A stretch of 64,000 bases of DNA from Streptomyces anulatus. Lineage in GTDB: Bacteria; Actinomycetota; Actinomycetes; Streptomycetales; Streptomycetaceae. How positions within the stretch are numbered: the first letter of the stretch is position 1; every line of letters starts with the position of its first letter. The stretch covers positions 487,880-551,879 of the forward strand of contig NZ_BMVK01000004.1 of assembly GCF_014650675.1 (NCBI RefSeq). The letters are read 5' to 3'. The notes beneath the pieces are model-generated. The model saw only the letters and a list, made by a program, of their open reading frames with translations. It was not told the origin of the DNA and searched no databases. Below, one piece after another: positions 28,212 through 36,863 of the stretch. The position numbers and the translations under genes are program-made.

Positions 28212-28235
28212 CAAGCGCTTATGCAACAAGTTGCA
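28212..28235. promoter_or_regulatory. Adjacent CAAGCGCTT and TGCAAC-AA-GTTGCA elements before fadH
   Basis: CAAGCGCTT at 28212-28220 repeats the motif found before the SDR gene. Immediately beside it, TGCAACAAGTTGCA at 28222-28235 is a perfect six-base inverted repeat around AA. Two regulators, or one with two sites, could act here. The site sits between the divergent fadH and DoxX genes. Confidence 0.5.
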
Positions 28236-28369
28236 CAATGATCTGCGTCGCACCCCGCACCGTGTGGCGCCGGGCCCGTGCCACGGACGGCGTATTCGGC
28301 CGCGCCCGCCCGCCGCCCTCCGACGAGAGTGGGATCCGTACCCGCAACCCCCTCACCCCGGGAGTCCTC

Positions 28370-28897
28370 ATGGTCTGCGTCAACCGGCGTGATCTCGGTC
28401 TGCTCGCCCTGCGCGTCGGCACCGGCGCGGTGCTCGCCGCCCACGGCAGCCAGAAACTGGCCGGCTGGTTCGGCGGCGGAGGCATCCAGGGCACCACGGC
28501 CGCGATGGAGGCGATGGGATTCCACCCGCCCAAGCACAGCGCCGTGGCCGCCGGGCTCGGCGAGGCTGGCGGCGGCGTCCTGCTGGCGCTGGGCCTCGCC
28601 ACCCCGGCGGCGGGTGCGGCGGCGGCCGGGGCGATGGCCGGCGCGGTGGCCGTGCACGCCCCGGCGGGCTTCTTCGCCCAGGGCGGCGGCTACGAGTACC
28701 CGGCGTTCCTCGGCTTCACCGCCGCGGCCATCGGTCTGACCGGCCCCGGCCGCTACTCCGTGGACCACGCCACCTGCCATGTCTTCGACCGCCCCTGGAT
28801 GGTGGCGCTGGCCTTCGCGGGCAGTGCGGTCGCCGCCGCGGCGGTGGTCGGCAGGCGCGCGAAGGGGCAGGCCGACCAGGAGCGGGAGGAGTCCTGA
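28370..28897 (+). CDS. DoxX family membrane protein
   Basis: An ATG with GGAG five bases upstream gives 175 residues. Four hydrophobic segments with LALRVGTGAVLAAHGSQKLAGWFGGGGI near the N-terminus are the DoxX signature. DoxX proteins are small integral membrane proteins associated with quinone/thiol redox and oxidative stress responses in actinobacteria. The stop codon overlaps the ATG of the following membrane protein by one base, so they are co-translated. Confidence 0.9.
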   Translation: MVCVNRRDLGLLALRVGTGAVLAAHGSQKLAGWFGGGGIQGTTAAMEAMGFHPPKHSAVAAGLGEAGGGVLLALGLATPAAGAAAAGAMAGAVAVHAPAGFFAQGGGYEYPAFLGFTAAAIGLTGPGRYSVDHATCHVFDRPWMVALAFAGSAVAAAAVVGRRAKGQADQEREES

Positions 28898-29502
28898 TGG
28901 GCGAGGACCCCTCCCGGGCCGCCGACCCGTCCGGCCCCGACGCCACGCCGCGACCGGCCGGCCCGGTCGCGCCGTCCGGGCCCGGCTCCCCGGCACCGAC
29001 CGGCTTCGGTCAGGGGCCCCGGACCGGCCCCGGCCAGGAGGACGCGCCGTGGCAGCGCGCCGACGGCCCGGCCGGCCCCGCGCCGGAGCCCGATCCGGAC
29101 AGCCTCTGGGTGACCGGCGGTGTGCTCTTCGCCGGGATCCTGATGCTCTGCCAGGGCGTCGTGGCGGCCCTGGAGGGCATCGCGGCCCTCGCCGACGGTG
29201 ACGTCTACGGCGACGTCGGCGAGTACCTCTACCGGATCAGCCTCACCGGCTGGGGCTGGATCCACCTGGTGCTGGGCGTCTGTGTGGCCGTCACCGGGGC
29301 CGCACTGCTCAAGGGGGCGGGCTGGGCGCGGGTGACCGGCATCGTCTTCGCCTCCCTGAACCTCTTCGCACACTTCCTCTTCCTGCCGTACGCGCCCCTC
29401 TGGTCGGTGATCGTCATCGGCCTGGACATCTTCGTCATCTGGGCCCTGGCGGCCTACCGGGACCCGGGCTGGGCCCCGGGGGACGCGCTGCGCCGGCCCT
29501 AG
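28897..29502 (+). CDS. Four-span membrane protein (DUF7144-like)
   Basis: A 201-residue protein. The first 65 residues are a Pro/Gly-rich cytosolic segment. Four hydrophobic segments follow (GGVLFAGILMLCQGVVAALEG, GWGWIHLVLGVCVAVTGAALL, VTGIVFASLNLFAHFLFLPY, SVIVIGLDIFVIWALAAY), the pattern of the DUF7144 family common in Streptomyces. Function unknown. It is coupled to the DoxX gene. Its TAG stop shares the four-base CTAG with the stop of the convergent MMPL gene. Confidence 0.8.
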   Translation: MGEDPSRAADPSGPDATPRPAGPVAPSGPGSPAPTGFGQGPRTGPGQEDAPWQRADGPAGPAPEPDPDSLWVTGGVLFAGILMLCQGVVAALEGIAALADGDVYGDVGEYLYRISLTGWGWIHLVLGVCVAVTGAALLKGAGWARVTGIVFASLNLFAHFLFLPYAPLWSVIVIGLDIFVIWALAAYRDPGWAPGDALRRP

Positions 29503-31622
29503 GGCTTGTCCGGCCCCGATCCGCCGGACACCCCCTGGGGCGTCTCGCGGCTCAGGGCCCCCGGCCACCAGGCCTTCGGCCCGATGTCGCGCACCAGCGC
29601 CGGGACGAGGAGCGACCGGACGACCAGGGTGTCCAGCAGTACGCCGAAGGCCACGATGAACGCGATCTGGAGCAGGAACGCCAGCGGGATCACACCCAGC
29701 GCGGCGAACGTGGCCGCCAGGACGACGCCCGCCGACGTGATGACCCCGCCGGTCGTGGTCAGCCCGCGCAGGATGCCCTCCCGGGTGCCGTGCCGCAGCG
29801 ACTCCTCCCGGACCCGGGACATCAGGAAGATGTTGTAGTCGACGCCCAGGGCGACCAGGAACACGAATCCGTACAGGGGAACCGACGAATCCGTGCCGCT
29901 GAAGCCGAACACGTGGGTGAAGACCAGCGAGGAGATGCCCAGCGTGGCGAGGAAGTTCAGTGCCACGGTCGCCACGAGCAGCACCGGCATCAGCAGTGAC
30001 CGCAGGAGGAAGACCAGGATCACCAGGATGATGGCCAGCACCACCGGCACGATCAGCATGCGGTCGTCTTCCGCCGTCCGCTGGGTGTCGTACTGCTGGG
30101 CGGTGTAGCCGCCGACCAGGGCGTCCGATCCGGGTACCGCGTGGACCGCGGTGCGCAGCGCGGCCACCGCCTCCTTGGCGCTGTCGCTGTCCGCCGCGTC
30201 CTCTAGGGTCGCGTCGATACGGACCTTGCCGTCGACGACGAGGGGCTCGCCGCCCGGCCGCCCGCTCGCGCTCACCGGTGCGGCGGAGGCCACTCCTTCG
30301 GTGCGTTCGGCGGCCTCGGTGACCTCGGGCAGGCGGTCCGCCGCGGCGATGATCACCGCCGGATTGCCCGAACCGCCGGGGAAGTGCTCGCTCAACGTCT
30401 CCTGGGCGGCCACGGACGGGGCGTCGTTGACAAAGATCTCGTCGAGCGGAACCCCCTTGGAGGTGAGCGTGGGGGCGAACGCGGCACAGGCGATCAGGGC
30501 CGCCAGGGTGATCGCCCACACCTTGCGGGGTGACCGGTCGACGAGGGCCGCGACCTTGTGCCAGATGCCGTGGCCGCCGGACACCTTGTCGTCGGCGGGC
30601 TTGGGCTTGGCAGGCCAGTAGGCCTTCCGGCCCAGCAGCACCAGGGCGGCGGGCAGGAAGGTGAGAGCGCTCAGGACCGAGCAGACGATGCCGATCGCGC
30701 CCACCGGACCGAGGGCCCGGTTGTTGGTGAGGTCGCTGAGCAGCAGGGCGAGCAGGCCGGCCGCCACCGTCGCGGCGCTGGCCGTGATCGGACCGAAGGA
30801 CTCGCGCAGGGCGATGCGCATCGCGGCGAACCGGTCGCCGTGGACGGCGAGTTCCTCCCGGAACCGGGCGGTGAGAAGCAGTGCGTAGTCCGTCGCCGCG
30901 CCGATCACCAGGATCGACAGAATGCCCTGCACCTGACCGTCCACGCGCACGATGTCGTGGTCGGCGAGGACGTAGACGATCGCACAGGACAGGGCGAGGG
31001 CGAACACCGCGCCGAGGATGATGACGAAGGGCAGCAGCACGCTGCGGTAGACCAGCAGCAGGATGACGAGCACCGTGATCAGGGCGACCCCGAGCAGCAG
31101 CCCGTCGATGCCCGCGAAGGCGTCGGACAAGTCGGCCTGGCTGGCGGCCGGCCCCGCCAGTTGGACCGTCGTGCCGGGCACGGACGCGCCGGCCTCGTCG
31201 ATCCTCTCCAGCACCGTCGGCAGTTCGTCCCCGAGACCGGGGCTCAACTGCACGATGCCCTGGAGCGCGAGGCCGTCCTTCGAGGGCAGGGCGGGGGACG
31301 GTGCTCCGACGACGCCGTCACTCCCGGCGAGCGAGGCGAGGGCGCCGGTGGCGGCCTCCCGCTGCTCGTCGCTCACCGGAGCGTCCTTCTCCGCCGACGT
31401 CCAGACGACGATGGCGGGCAGGGTCTCGTTCTGCTGGAACGCCTTCTGCGCGTCGATGACTTGGGTGGATTCGGCGTTCTGGGGCAGGAAGGCGGCCTGA
31501 TCGTTGGTGGCGACCTCGCCGAGCTTCCCGGCGTACGGGCCGAGCCCGCCGCCGATGCCGAGCCACGCGATCAGCAGCACGACGGGGATCAGCCAGCGGA
31601 TCGACCGTGCAGGGGTGGACAT
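29499..31622 (-). CDS. MMPL/RND family membrane transporter
   Basis: A 707-residue RND-type exporter of the MMPL family with about 12 membrane segments. Two large outside loops follow segments 1 and 7. GAATDYALLLTARFREEL and ALGVDYNIFLMSRVREESLR are the repeated proton-relay segments of the two halves. Such proteins export lipids or hydrophobic drugs. The linked MarR gene upstream on the same strand and a MarR-like operator at 31656-31671 just before the start indicate inducible efflux. Substrate unknown. Confidence 0.93.
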   Translation of the reverse strand: MSTPARSIRWLIPVVLLIAWLGIGGGLGPYAGKLGEVATNDQAAFLPQNAESTQVIDAQKAFQQNETLPAIVVWTSAEKDAPVSDEQREAATGALASLAGSDGVVGAPSPALPSKDGLALQGIVQLSPGLGDELPTVLERIDEAGASVPGTTVQLAGPAASQADLSDAFAGIDGLLLGVALITVLVILLLVYRSVLLPFVIILGAVFALALSCAIVYVLADHDIVRVDGQVQGILSILVIGAATDYALLLTARFREELAVHGDRFAAMRIALRESFGPITASAATVAAGLLALLLSDLTNNRALGPVGAIGIVCSVLSALTFLPAALVLLGRKAYWPAKPKPADDKVSGGHGIWHKVAALVDRSPRKVWAITLAALIACAAFAPTLTSKGVPLDEIFVNDAPSVAAQETLSEHFPGGSGNPAVIIAAADRLPEVTEAAERTEGVASAAPVSASGRPGGEPLVVDGKVRIDATLEDAADSDSAKEAVAALRTAVHAVPGSDALVGGYTAQQYDTQRTAEDDRMLIVPVVLAIILVILVFLLRSLLMPVLLVATVALNFLATLGISSLVFTHVFGFSGTDSSVPLYGFVFLVALGVDYNIFLMSRVREESLRHGTREGILRGLTTTGGVITSAGVVLAATFAALGVIPLAFLLQIAFIVAFGVLLDTLVVRSLLVPALVRDIGPKAWWPGALSRETPQGVSGGSGPDKP

Positions 31623-31655
31623 GTCTCTCCCGGGGGTGGAGATATCTCAGCGGTT

Positions 31656-31671
31656 AACAATCTCAATCGTT
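31656..31671. promoter_or_regulatory. MarR-type operator before the MMPL gene
   Basis: AACAAT-CTCA-ATCGTT is an inverted repeat of six-base arms with one mismatch, in an AT-rich patch 34 bases before the exporter start. The MarR gene ends about 90 bases away. The arrangement fits repression of the exporter by that MarR protein. Confidence 0.6.
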
Positions 31672-31760
31672 GAAATACATTACGGGACTGCTCGCGCGGG
31701 CATCGCGGGGGGTGGTCCGGCGGCCCGTCCCCTCATGGACGCACCCGGCCGGGGAAAGGC

Positions 31761-32261
31761 TCAGCGACGCGCCGGGAGAACCTCTCCCAGCTCCTCGTTC
31801 ATGGCGGCGAGGAAGCGCAGGACGGTCGTCAGCTCCGTCTCGCTGAAGCGCGCCCTGGCTCGTGCCGTGGCCTCGGCGAGCGGCATGAAGTAGTCGCGGG
31901 CGGCCGCCCGGGCGCTCGCCTCGTAGTACACGTGCACCACCCGGCGGTCGGTGCTCTCCCGGGCCCGGCGGACATGGCCGGCCCGTTCCAGCCGGTCCAG
32001 GCAGGCGGTCACCGCGCCGGAGGTGAGGCCCAGATGCTCGCGCAGCGCCCCCGGAGTGAGAGGCGTCGGGGCGTCGAGAATGGCCGCGAGCGCGCTCACG
32101 TCCGTGGGGTGCAGCTGCTGGTTCGCCGCGAAACCGTGGGTCATCCGGTTGATCTCGCCGTTCATCCGGCGGAGCTCGACCGCGAACGCCTGGAGGTCCG
32201 CGAGCGGCGCCTCGGGTTCCGAGGCGCCGCTGCGGGTCGGTCGGTCGTCGGCGCTGGTCAC
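31761..32261 (-). CDS. MarR family transcriptional regulator
   Basis: A 166-residue winged-helix protein with LTPGALREHLGLTSGAVTACLDRLERAGHVRR (recognition region) and the wing RESTDRRVVHV. The DRR core is conserved. It lies 138 bases upstream of the MMPL exporter on the same strand with a matching operator between, the common layout of ligand-relieved drug-efflux control. Confidence 0.93.
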   Translation of the reverse strand: MTSADDRPTRSGASEPEAPLADLQAFAVELRRMNGEINRMTHGFAANQQLHPTDVSALAAILDAPTPLTPGALREHLGLTSGAVTACLDRLERAGHVRRARESTDRRVVHVYYEASARAAARDYFMPLAEATARARARFSETELTTVLRFLAAMNEELGEVLPARR

Positions 32262-32310
32262 GCCCTCAGCGTATAGAACGGACGCGCGGAGGGCTGCGGC
32301 GCGACCGCCC

Positions 32311-32892
32311 TCACTGGGACGGCGGCATGAGCACGGTGTCGACCAGATTCACCGTGGCGTTGGCCGTCGGCACATTGCCGCAGACGATCTTCGAGGAGTC
32401 GTTCACCGTGAACTCGGTGCCCGAGCCCTTCGTCGTGAGGTCGCTGCCCTCCAGCGTCTTGAAGGTGCCGTCCTCCATCTGCTGGGTCGTGACCTTCTCG
32501 CCCACCACGTGGTACGTCAGCACCTTGGTGAGCTCGGCCTTGTCGTTGAGGAGCGCCTCCAGATCGGCCTGCGGGATCTTCTCGAAGGCGGCGTTGGTCG
32601 GCGCGAACACCGTGATGTCCTTCGCGTTGTTGAGCGTGTCGACCAGGCCTGCCTTCTTCACCGCGCTGACGAGGGTGGAGAGTTCGGGGTTGTTCGACGC
32701 GGCGGTGGCGACCGGGTCCTTCGCCATGCCTTCCAGGCTGCCCGCGCCCTCCTTCGGTACGGAGGAGCAGGCGGGGCCGTACGGTTCGGCGGGCGCCTCG
32801 GCCCGGGCCTGCGGAGCGAGGAACGCCAGAGAGGCGGGAAGGACCAGTGCCGCGGCGGCCGCCGCGGTGCGCTGCGGACGGGTGATCGTCAT
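32311..32892 (-). CDS. Secreted fasciclin (FAS1) domain protein
   Basis: The ATG at 32892 follows GGAGGAG. The 193-residue product has a signal peptide ending at PQARA, and one FAS1 domain of about 135 residues with the H1 (DITVFAPTNAAFEKIP) and YHVVG motifs. FAS1 domains mediate adhesion. This one is MPB70-like: small and secreted, with cysteines on either side (PACSSVPK and KIVCGN) that could form a disulphide. No anchor is visible. It diverges from the DUF1206 gene across 152 bases. Confidence 0.93.
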   Translation of the reverse strand: MTITRPQRTAAAAAALVLPASLAFLAPQARAEAPAEPYGPACSSVPKEGAGSLEGMAKDPVATAASNNPELSTLVSAVKKAGLVDTLNNAKDITVFAPTNAAFEKIPQADLEALLNDKAELTKVLTYHVVGEKVTTQQMEDGTFKTLEGSDLTTKGSGTEFTVNDSSKIVCGNVPTANATVNLVDTVLMPPSQ

Positions 32893-33044
32893 GATGTCTC
32901 CTCCGGCGGGCGAGGTGGGTCTTCTCCTTCTCACCCACGCTGACGCTCCTCCGCCCGCACCGCCCGCCGCGTCGTTTCTGCGTCGATAGTCACGTTCCGA
33001 TGCGCTCATGACATCGATCCATCGGACCGGGGCAACCGGGATAC

Positions 33045-33887
33045 ATGAATACCCGTTCAGTAACAGCGCAGGGACGCGGCCAGGCGAAGAGAGCCGCGAA
33101 CAGCACCGCGATGGAGGCGGGAGCCCGTGCGGGCTTCGTGGCCCGCGGGGTGATCTACGTCCTCGTGGGCGTCCTCGCCCTGCGGATCGGGCTGTCCGGA
33201 GGCGGTGGAGAACAGGCCGACCGGGGCGGCGCGATCGGCGAGATAGCGGAGAAGCCCTTCGGGAAGATCCTGCTGTGGGTGCTGGGCATCGCCCTGGTGG
33301 GAATGGCGCTCTGGCGGCTGTCCGAGGCCCTGTTCGGAGCGGCCGGACCCGACGGCCGCAAGCCGACCAAGCGGGCCATGGCGGCGGGCCGTGCCGTCTT
33401 CTACGGGTTCGTCGCCTACTCCGTACTGGCCTTCGCCGCCGGTGACTCGGGCAGCGGGAGCGGGTCGTCGGACCAGCAGTCGAAGGACATCACCGCCAAG
33501 GCGCTCGGCTGGACCGGAGGCCAGTGGATCGTCGGGATCGCGGGCGTGGGCGTGGTCTGCGCCGGTGTCTGGATCGCGGTGCGGGCGCTCCTGCGGAAGT
33601 ACCACAAGCACCTGAAGATGTCCGAGATGTCCAAGCGGGTCCGGCAGGCGGTCGACTTCACCGGAGTCTTCGGCGGTACGGCGCGCGGCATCGTGTTCGC
33701 CACGGCGGGCGGATTCGCGGTGGCCGCCGCGATCAAGCATCAGCCGGACGAGTCCAAGGGCATGGACGACACCCTGCGCTCCTTCACCGAAACCCCCGTC
33801 GGCCCGTGGCTCCTCGTGGTCATCGCCCTCGGACTGATTGCCTTCGGGGCGTTCTCCTGGGTCAACGCCCGCTACCGCAAGGTCTGA
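33045..33887 (+). CDS. DUF1206 membrane protein
   Basis: A 280-residue protein with six hydrophobic segments arranged as three two-span repeats. Each starts with a GFVARGVIYVLVG-like phrase (here also AAGRAVFYGFVAYSVLAF and GGTARGIVFATAGGFAV), the DUF1206 pattern. Function unknown. The ribosome site is weak at the assigned ATG; an internal ATG (MEAGARAG, near 33111) could be used. Its end overlaps the convergent DUF4383 gene by 16 bases. Confidence 0.88.
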   Translation: MNTRSVTAQGRGQAKRAANSTAMEAGARAGFVARGVIYVLVGVLALRIGLSGGGGEQADRGGAIGEIAEKPFGKILLWVLGIALVGMALWRLSEALFGAAGPDGRKPTKRAMAAGRAVFYGFVAYSVLAFAAGDSGSGSGSSDQQSKDITAKALGWTGGQWIVGIAGVGVVCAGVWIAVRALLRKYHKHLKMSEMSKRVRQAVDFTGVFGGTARGIVFATAGGFAVAAAIKHQPDESKGMDDTLRSFTETPVGPWLLVVIALGLIAFGAFSWVNARYRKV

Positions 33888-34417
33888 GCGCCACTCCGCC
33901 CGAGCTGTCCGCCCGCCACCGCGCTTCTGCGGGCGGCGGCGGCCTCGCGGTCCGCCTGCTCCGGGTGGCGGCGGCGCCAGTACGGATTGTCGTGCGGCAG
34001 GCCGCCCGTCACCCGTCCGTACATGCCGAACGTGAGGATCAACAGCCCCATCACGAAGCTGAAGACGACGTTCGGCATCCCGAAGTCCAGGATGTTCGCG
34101 GCCCGGTCCAGGATGAAGAGGTGGCCGAAGCCGCTCAGCAGGAAGAGCGCGCCGATCGTCATGTTCAAGGTGGACGCGATGTTTCCGCCCACCACGGCCC
34201 CGGCGATCAGCAGCACGCCGACGACCACCGAGATCAGGCTCAGCAGACCGTTGGTCGACAGTCCGGCGATGTGATCGCCGCTGGTGTCGAAGAAGCTCAG
34301 TCGACTCGTGAAGCCGAGAATGCCGAAGACCAGCAGGATGGTGCCGCAGAGACCCGCGCCGATCCGGTACACCTTCGCCAGCCGATGATCGACGGGGAGT
34401 TCGTCGCTCAGTTTCAT
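33872..34417 (-). CDS. DUF4383 membrane protein
   Basis: A 181-residue protein with four hydrophobic segments; VYRIGAGLCGTILLVFGILGF and NMTIGALFLLSGFGHLFI are characteristic of the DUF4383 family. The C-terminal 45 residues are charged and cytosolic. The function is not known. It overlaps the convergent DUF1206 gene, so any terminator would have to lie inside one or other coding sequence. Confidence 0.88.
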   Translation of the reverse strand: MKLSDELPVDHRLAKVYRIGAGLCGTILLVFGILGFTSRLSFFDTSGDHIAGLSTNGLLSLISVVVGVLLIAGAVVGGNIASTLNMTIGALFLLSGFGHLFILDRAANILDFGMPNVVFSFVMGLLILTFGMYGRVTGGLPHDNPYWRRRHPEQADREAAAARRSAVAGGQLGRSGAQTLR

Positions 34418-34541
34418 GGCCGTCTCCTGTCCGTCCTGCCGCGGTCGGGGCGGGGCGACGTGTGATGGGTGAGGGCATCGAGCAGGGCCCCGATGTCTCC
34501 AGCGAACCGCGCGACGGCAGGCCGGGCAACATGCATCGGTT

Positions 34542-35585
34542 TTGCGTCGTATGGTGGGATTCGTGGACCCAGTGGTGGAACCCGTGATGGACCCCGTGGC
34601 GGACGCGGTGATGGGACCCGAGGGTCACCGCACGGGCGGTCGGCCCCCGCGAGCGGCGGCCGACGGAGGGCTGACCACGGGTGCGGTGGCCCGCCTCCTG
34701 GGTGTCGCGCCGACGACGCTGCGCTCGTGGGACCGCCGTTACGGCATCGGCCCGGCCGCACGGGAGGGCGGCCGGCACCGTCGCTGGACCGGGGCCGACA
34801 TCGCCGCTCTGCGGAACATGTGCCGCCTGACGAGCGCGGGCCTGCCGCCGGCCGAGGCGGCTCGTACCGTCCTGGCCGGAGCGTCCCGGGCCACGGCCCC
34901 GCCACCGTGCGGGCCCGCATCCCGGGCCCCCGGGGCGCTTCCGCTCGGCAGCGCCCGCCGGGAATGCCGGGGCCTGGCCCGGGCGGCGCTCCGGCTGGAC
35001 GCGCCGGCCATGGAGGAACTGCTCACGGAGGTCCTCGACCGCTACGGGCTGCCCGCCGCGTGGGACGAGGTGATGGCGCCGGCGCTGCACGCGGTGGGCC
35101 GCAAGTGGGAGACCGCGGGGGAGCGGTACATCGAGGTCGAGCACCTGCTGTCCTGGCACATCTCCGGCGCGCTGCGCGGTGTCCGTGCCGCCGGGTCTCC
35201 CGTCCCCGGTGCGGGCCTGTCCCTGCTGGCCTGCGTACCCGGTGAGACCCACACGCTGGCCCTGGAGGCGCTCTCCGCCACGCTCACCCGGCATGGACTG
35301 CCGGTCCGCATGTTCGGCGCCGCCCTGCCCGTCGAGGCGCTGGAGCAGGCGGTCCGGCGCACCGGACCCGCCGCGGTGGTGCTCTGGGCGCAGTCGCACG
35401 GCACGGCGAGCCGCGCGCTCGCGGCCCGGGTGGAGGCGATCGAGTGGGGCGTACGAGGCGCGCGCAGACGGCCTGTCGTCTTCACCGCCGGGCCCGGTTG
35501 GGCCGGGCGGCAGCCCCCGGGGACCCGGCACCCGTCCGGGCTCGCCGACGCGGTGGACGCCCTGGCCACACTCGGTGCGCGGTGA
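34542..35585 (+). CDS. MerR-type regulator with C-terminal B12-binding-like domain
   Basis: A 347-residue protein. A MerR winged helix lies at about residues 45-110 (LTTGAVARLLGVAPTTLRSWDRRYGIGP). A four-helix bundle follows with W189 and EH at 200-201 (KWETAGERYIEVEH), then a Rossmann-like domain with GETH (E235, H237) where light-sensing CarH/LitR proteins bind adenosylcobalamin through ExH. The tryptophan-to-EH spacing is ten residues, one more than the usual Wx9EH. It may be a cobalamin photoreceptor or a relative that lost the cofactor. The N-terminal 35 residues are a degenerate Asp-Pro-Val repeat and the true start (TTG 34542, ATG 34551 or later) is uncertain. No carotenoid genes are adjacent. 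Confidence 0.78.
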   Translation: MRRMVGFVDPVVEPVMDPVADAVMGPEGHRTGGRPPRAAADGGLTTGAVARLLGVAPTTLRSWDRRYGIGPAAREGGRHRRWTGADIAALRNMCRLTSAGLPPAEAARTVLAGASRATAPPPCGPASRAPGALPLGSARRECRGLARAALRLDAPAMEELLTEVLDRYGLPAAWDEVMAPALHAVGRKWETAGERYIEVEHLLSWHISGALRGVRAAGSPVPGAGLSLLACVPGETHTLALEALSATLTRHGLPVRMFGAALPVEALEQAVRRTGPAAVVLWAQSHGTASRALAARVEAIEWGVRGARRRPVVFTAGPGWAGRQPPGTRHPSGLADAVDALATLGAR

Positions 35586-35601
35586 CCCGGGGCCGTCACC
35601 C

Positions 35602-35625
35602 GGGTCGCAACCGGGGTTGCGACCC
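35602..35625. terminator. Bidirectional terminator between convergent genes
   Basis: An 11-base perfect stem (GGGTCGCAACC with GGTTGCGACCC) around a two-base loop, 17 bases after the MerR-type gene and 30 before the end of the cysteine-desulfurase-like gene. Confidence 0.75.
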
Positions 35626-35654
35626 CGGCGTCACCGTAGCCGTGGCCCCCGCCG

Positions 35655-36863
35655 TCAGCTCAGCCAGTCCGACAGCCCCGTCAGAAGGCGCTCCACGTCG
35701 TCCGTGTCGTTGTACGCGCAGAGTCCGACGCGCAGGCCGCCGCTGTCGCCGAGCCCCAGATGGCGGGAGGCCTCCAGGGCGTAGAAGGAACCGGCGGGTG
35801 CGTGCACCCCGGAGCGGGCGAGGAAGCGGTAGGCGTCCGCCGCGTCCCGGCCCTCGAAGGTGAGCAGCAGGGTGGGGGTGCGTTCGGCGGCACGGGAGTG
35901 GACCGTCACCCCGCCCAGTTCGCCCACCGTCTTCTCGATGCTCTCCCGCAGCTCCGTCTCGTGGGTGTCGATCGCCGCGTACGCCGAACGCAGCCGCTCG
36001 CGACGCCCGCCCGCCGCATCCGCGCCGGCCCCCAGGCCCGCGAGGAAGTCCACCGCCGCGCGGGTCCCCGCCATCGACTCGTAGGGCAGAGTGCCGAGTT
36101 CGAAACGTTCCGGCACGGCGTCGGTGGACGGCGCCAGCTTGTCCGGGCGAAGGCTGCCGAGCAGTTCGGGCCGGGCGGCGAGCACCCCGTGATGGGGTCC
36201 GAAGAACTTGTACGGGGAGCAGACGAAGAAGTCCGCCCCGAGCCGCTCCACGTCCACCGGGTGGTGGGCCGTCAGATGGACCCCGTCCACGTACAGCAGG
36301 GCGCCGGCCCCGTGGGCGAGTCGGGCGATGGCCGGGATGTCGGGCCGGGTGCCGATGAGGTTGGAGGCGCCGGTCACCGCGACCAGCCGGGTCCGCCCGG
36401 TGATCTGCGCGCCGACGGCCTCGGGGGAAAGCTCGCCGGTCGACGGATCGAAGTCGGCCCAGCGCACCACCGCCCCCGCCCGCTCGGCCGCCTGCACCCA
36501 CGGCCGGATGTTGGCATCGTGGTCCAGCCGGCTGACCACCACCTCGTCCCCCGGGCTCCAGGTCCCGGACAGGGTGCGCGAGAAGTCGTACGTGAGCTGG
36601 GTGGCGCTGCGGCCGAACACGATCCCGCCCGGGTCCGCGCCCAGCAGATCCGCCATCGCCTGCCGGAACCCGCGGACGATCTCCTCCGCGTTCACCTCCC
36701 CGGGCAGGGCGCCGCCCCGGTTCGACAGGGGACCGCTCATCGCCTCGCCGATCGCGGCGATGACGGAGGCCGGAGTCTGTGTGCCGCCCGGCCCGTCGAA
36801 GTGCGCCGTACCGGACCGCAGGGCAGGGAACTGCGCGCGCACCGCGCCGACGTCGTACGACAA
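35655..36863 (-). CDS. Cysteine desulfurase-like protein (class V aminotransferase fold)
   Basis: A TTG at 36863 preceded by GAGGAG gives 402 residues; the longer frame crosses low-quality sequence. PLP-enzyme landmarks are clear: FGRSATQLTYDFSRTL near the cofactor phosphate, DHDANIRPW, LYVDGVHLTAHHPVDV, and the Schiff-base lysine in FFVCSPYKFFGPHHG. It fits the TIGR01976-type cysteine desulfurase-like group. The mobile cysteine loop of true IscS was not recognised, so sulphur transfer is unproven. It diverges from the PTM cluster and is probably outside it. Confidence 0.85.
   Translation of the reverse strand: MSYDVGAVRAQFPALRSGTAHFDGPGGTQTPASVIAAIGEAMSGPLSNRGGALPGEVNAEEIVRGFRQAMADLLGADPGGIVFGRSATQLTYDFSRTLSGTWSPGDEVVVSRLDHDANIRPWVQAAERAGAVVRWADFDPSTGELSPEAVGAQITGRTRLVAVTGASNLIGTRPDIPAIARLAHGAGALLYVDGVHLTAHHPVDVERLGADFFVCSPYKFFGPHHGVLAARPELLGSLRPDKLAPSTDAVPERFELGTLPYESMAGTRAAVDFLAGLGAGADAAGGRRERLRSAYAAIDTHETELRESIEKTVGELGGVTVHSRAAERTPTLLLTFEGRDAADAYRFLARSGVHAPAGSFYALEASRHLGLGDSGGLRVGLCAYNDTDDVERLLTGLSDWLS

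Noticed and set aside
28211..28240. FadH promoter palindromes as an integration att site
   Set aside because: No integrase, tRNA or direct repeat nearby; position in a divergent promoter fits operators.
34542..34640. The DPVVEPVMDPV repeat at the N-terminus of the MerR-type protein as a functional domain
   Set aside because: It precedes the conserved fold, is low complexity, and may lie before the true start codon.
33057..35531. An 824-codon minus-strand frame across the DUF1206, DUF4383 and MerR-type genes
   Set aside because: It runs through three real genes in the wrong frame and shows no motif.
35655..36863. Cysteine-desulfurase-like gene as a PTM cluster member
   Set aside because: It reads away from the cluster, is separated by 585 bases, and has no counterpart in the known ftdA-F gene set.
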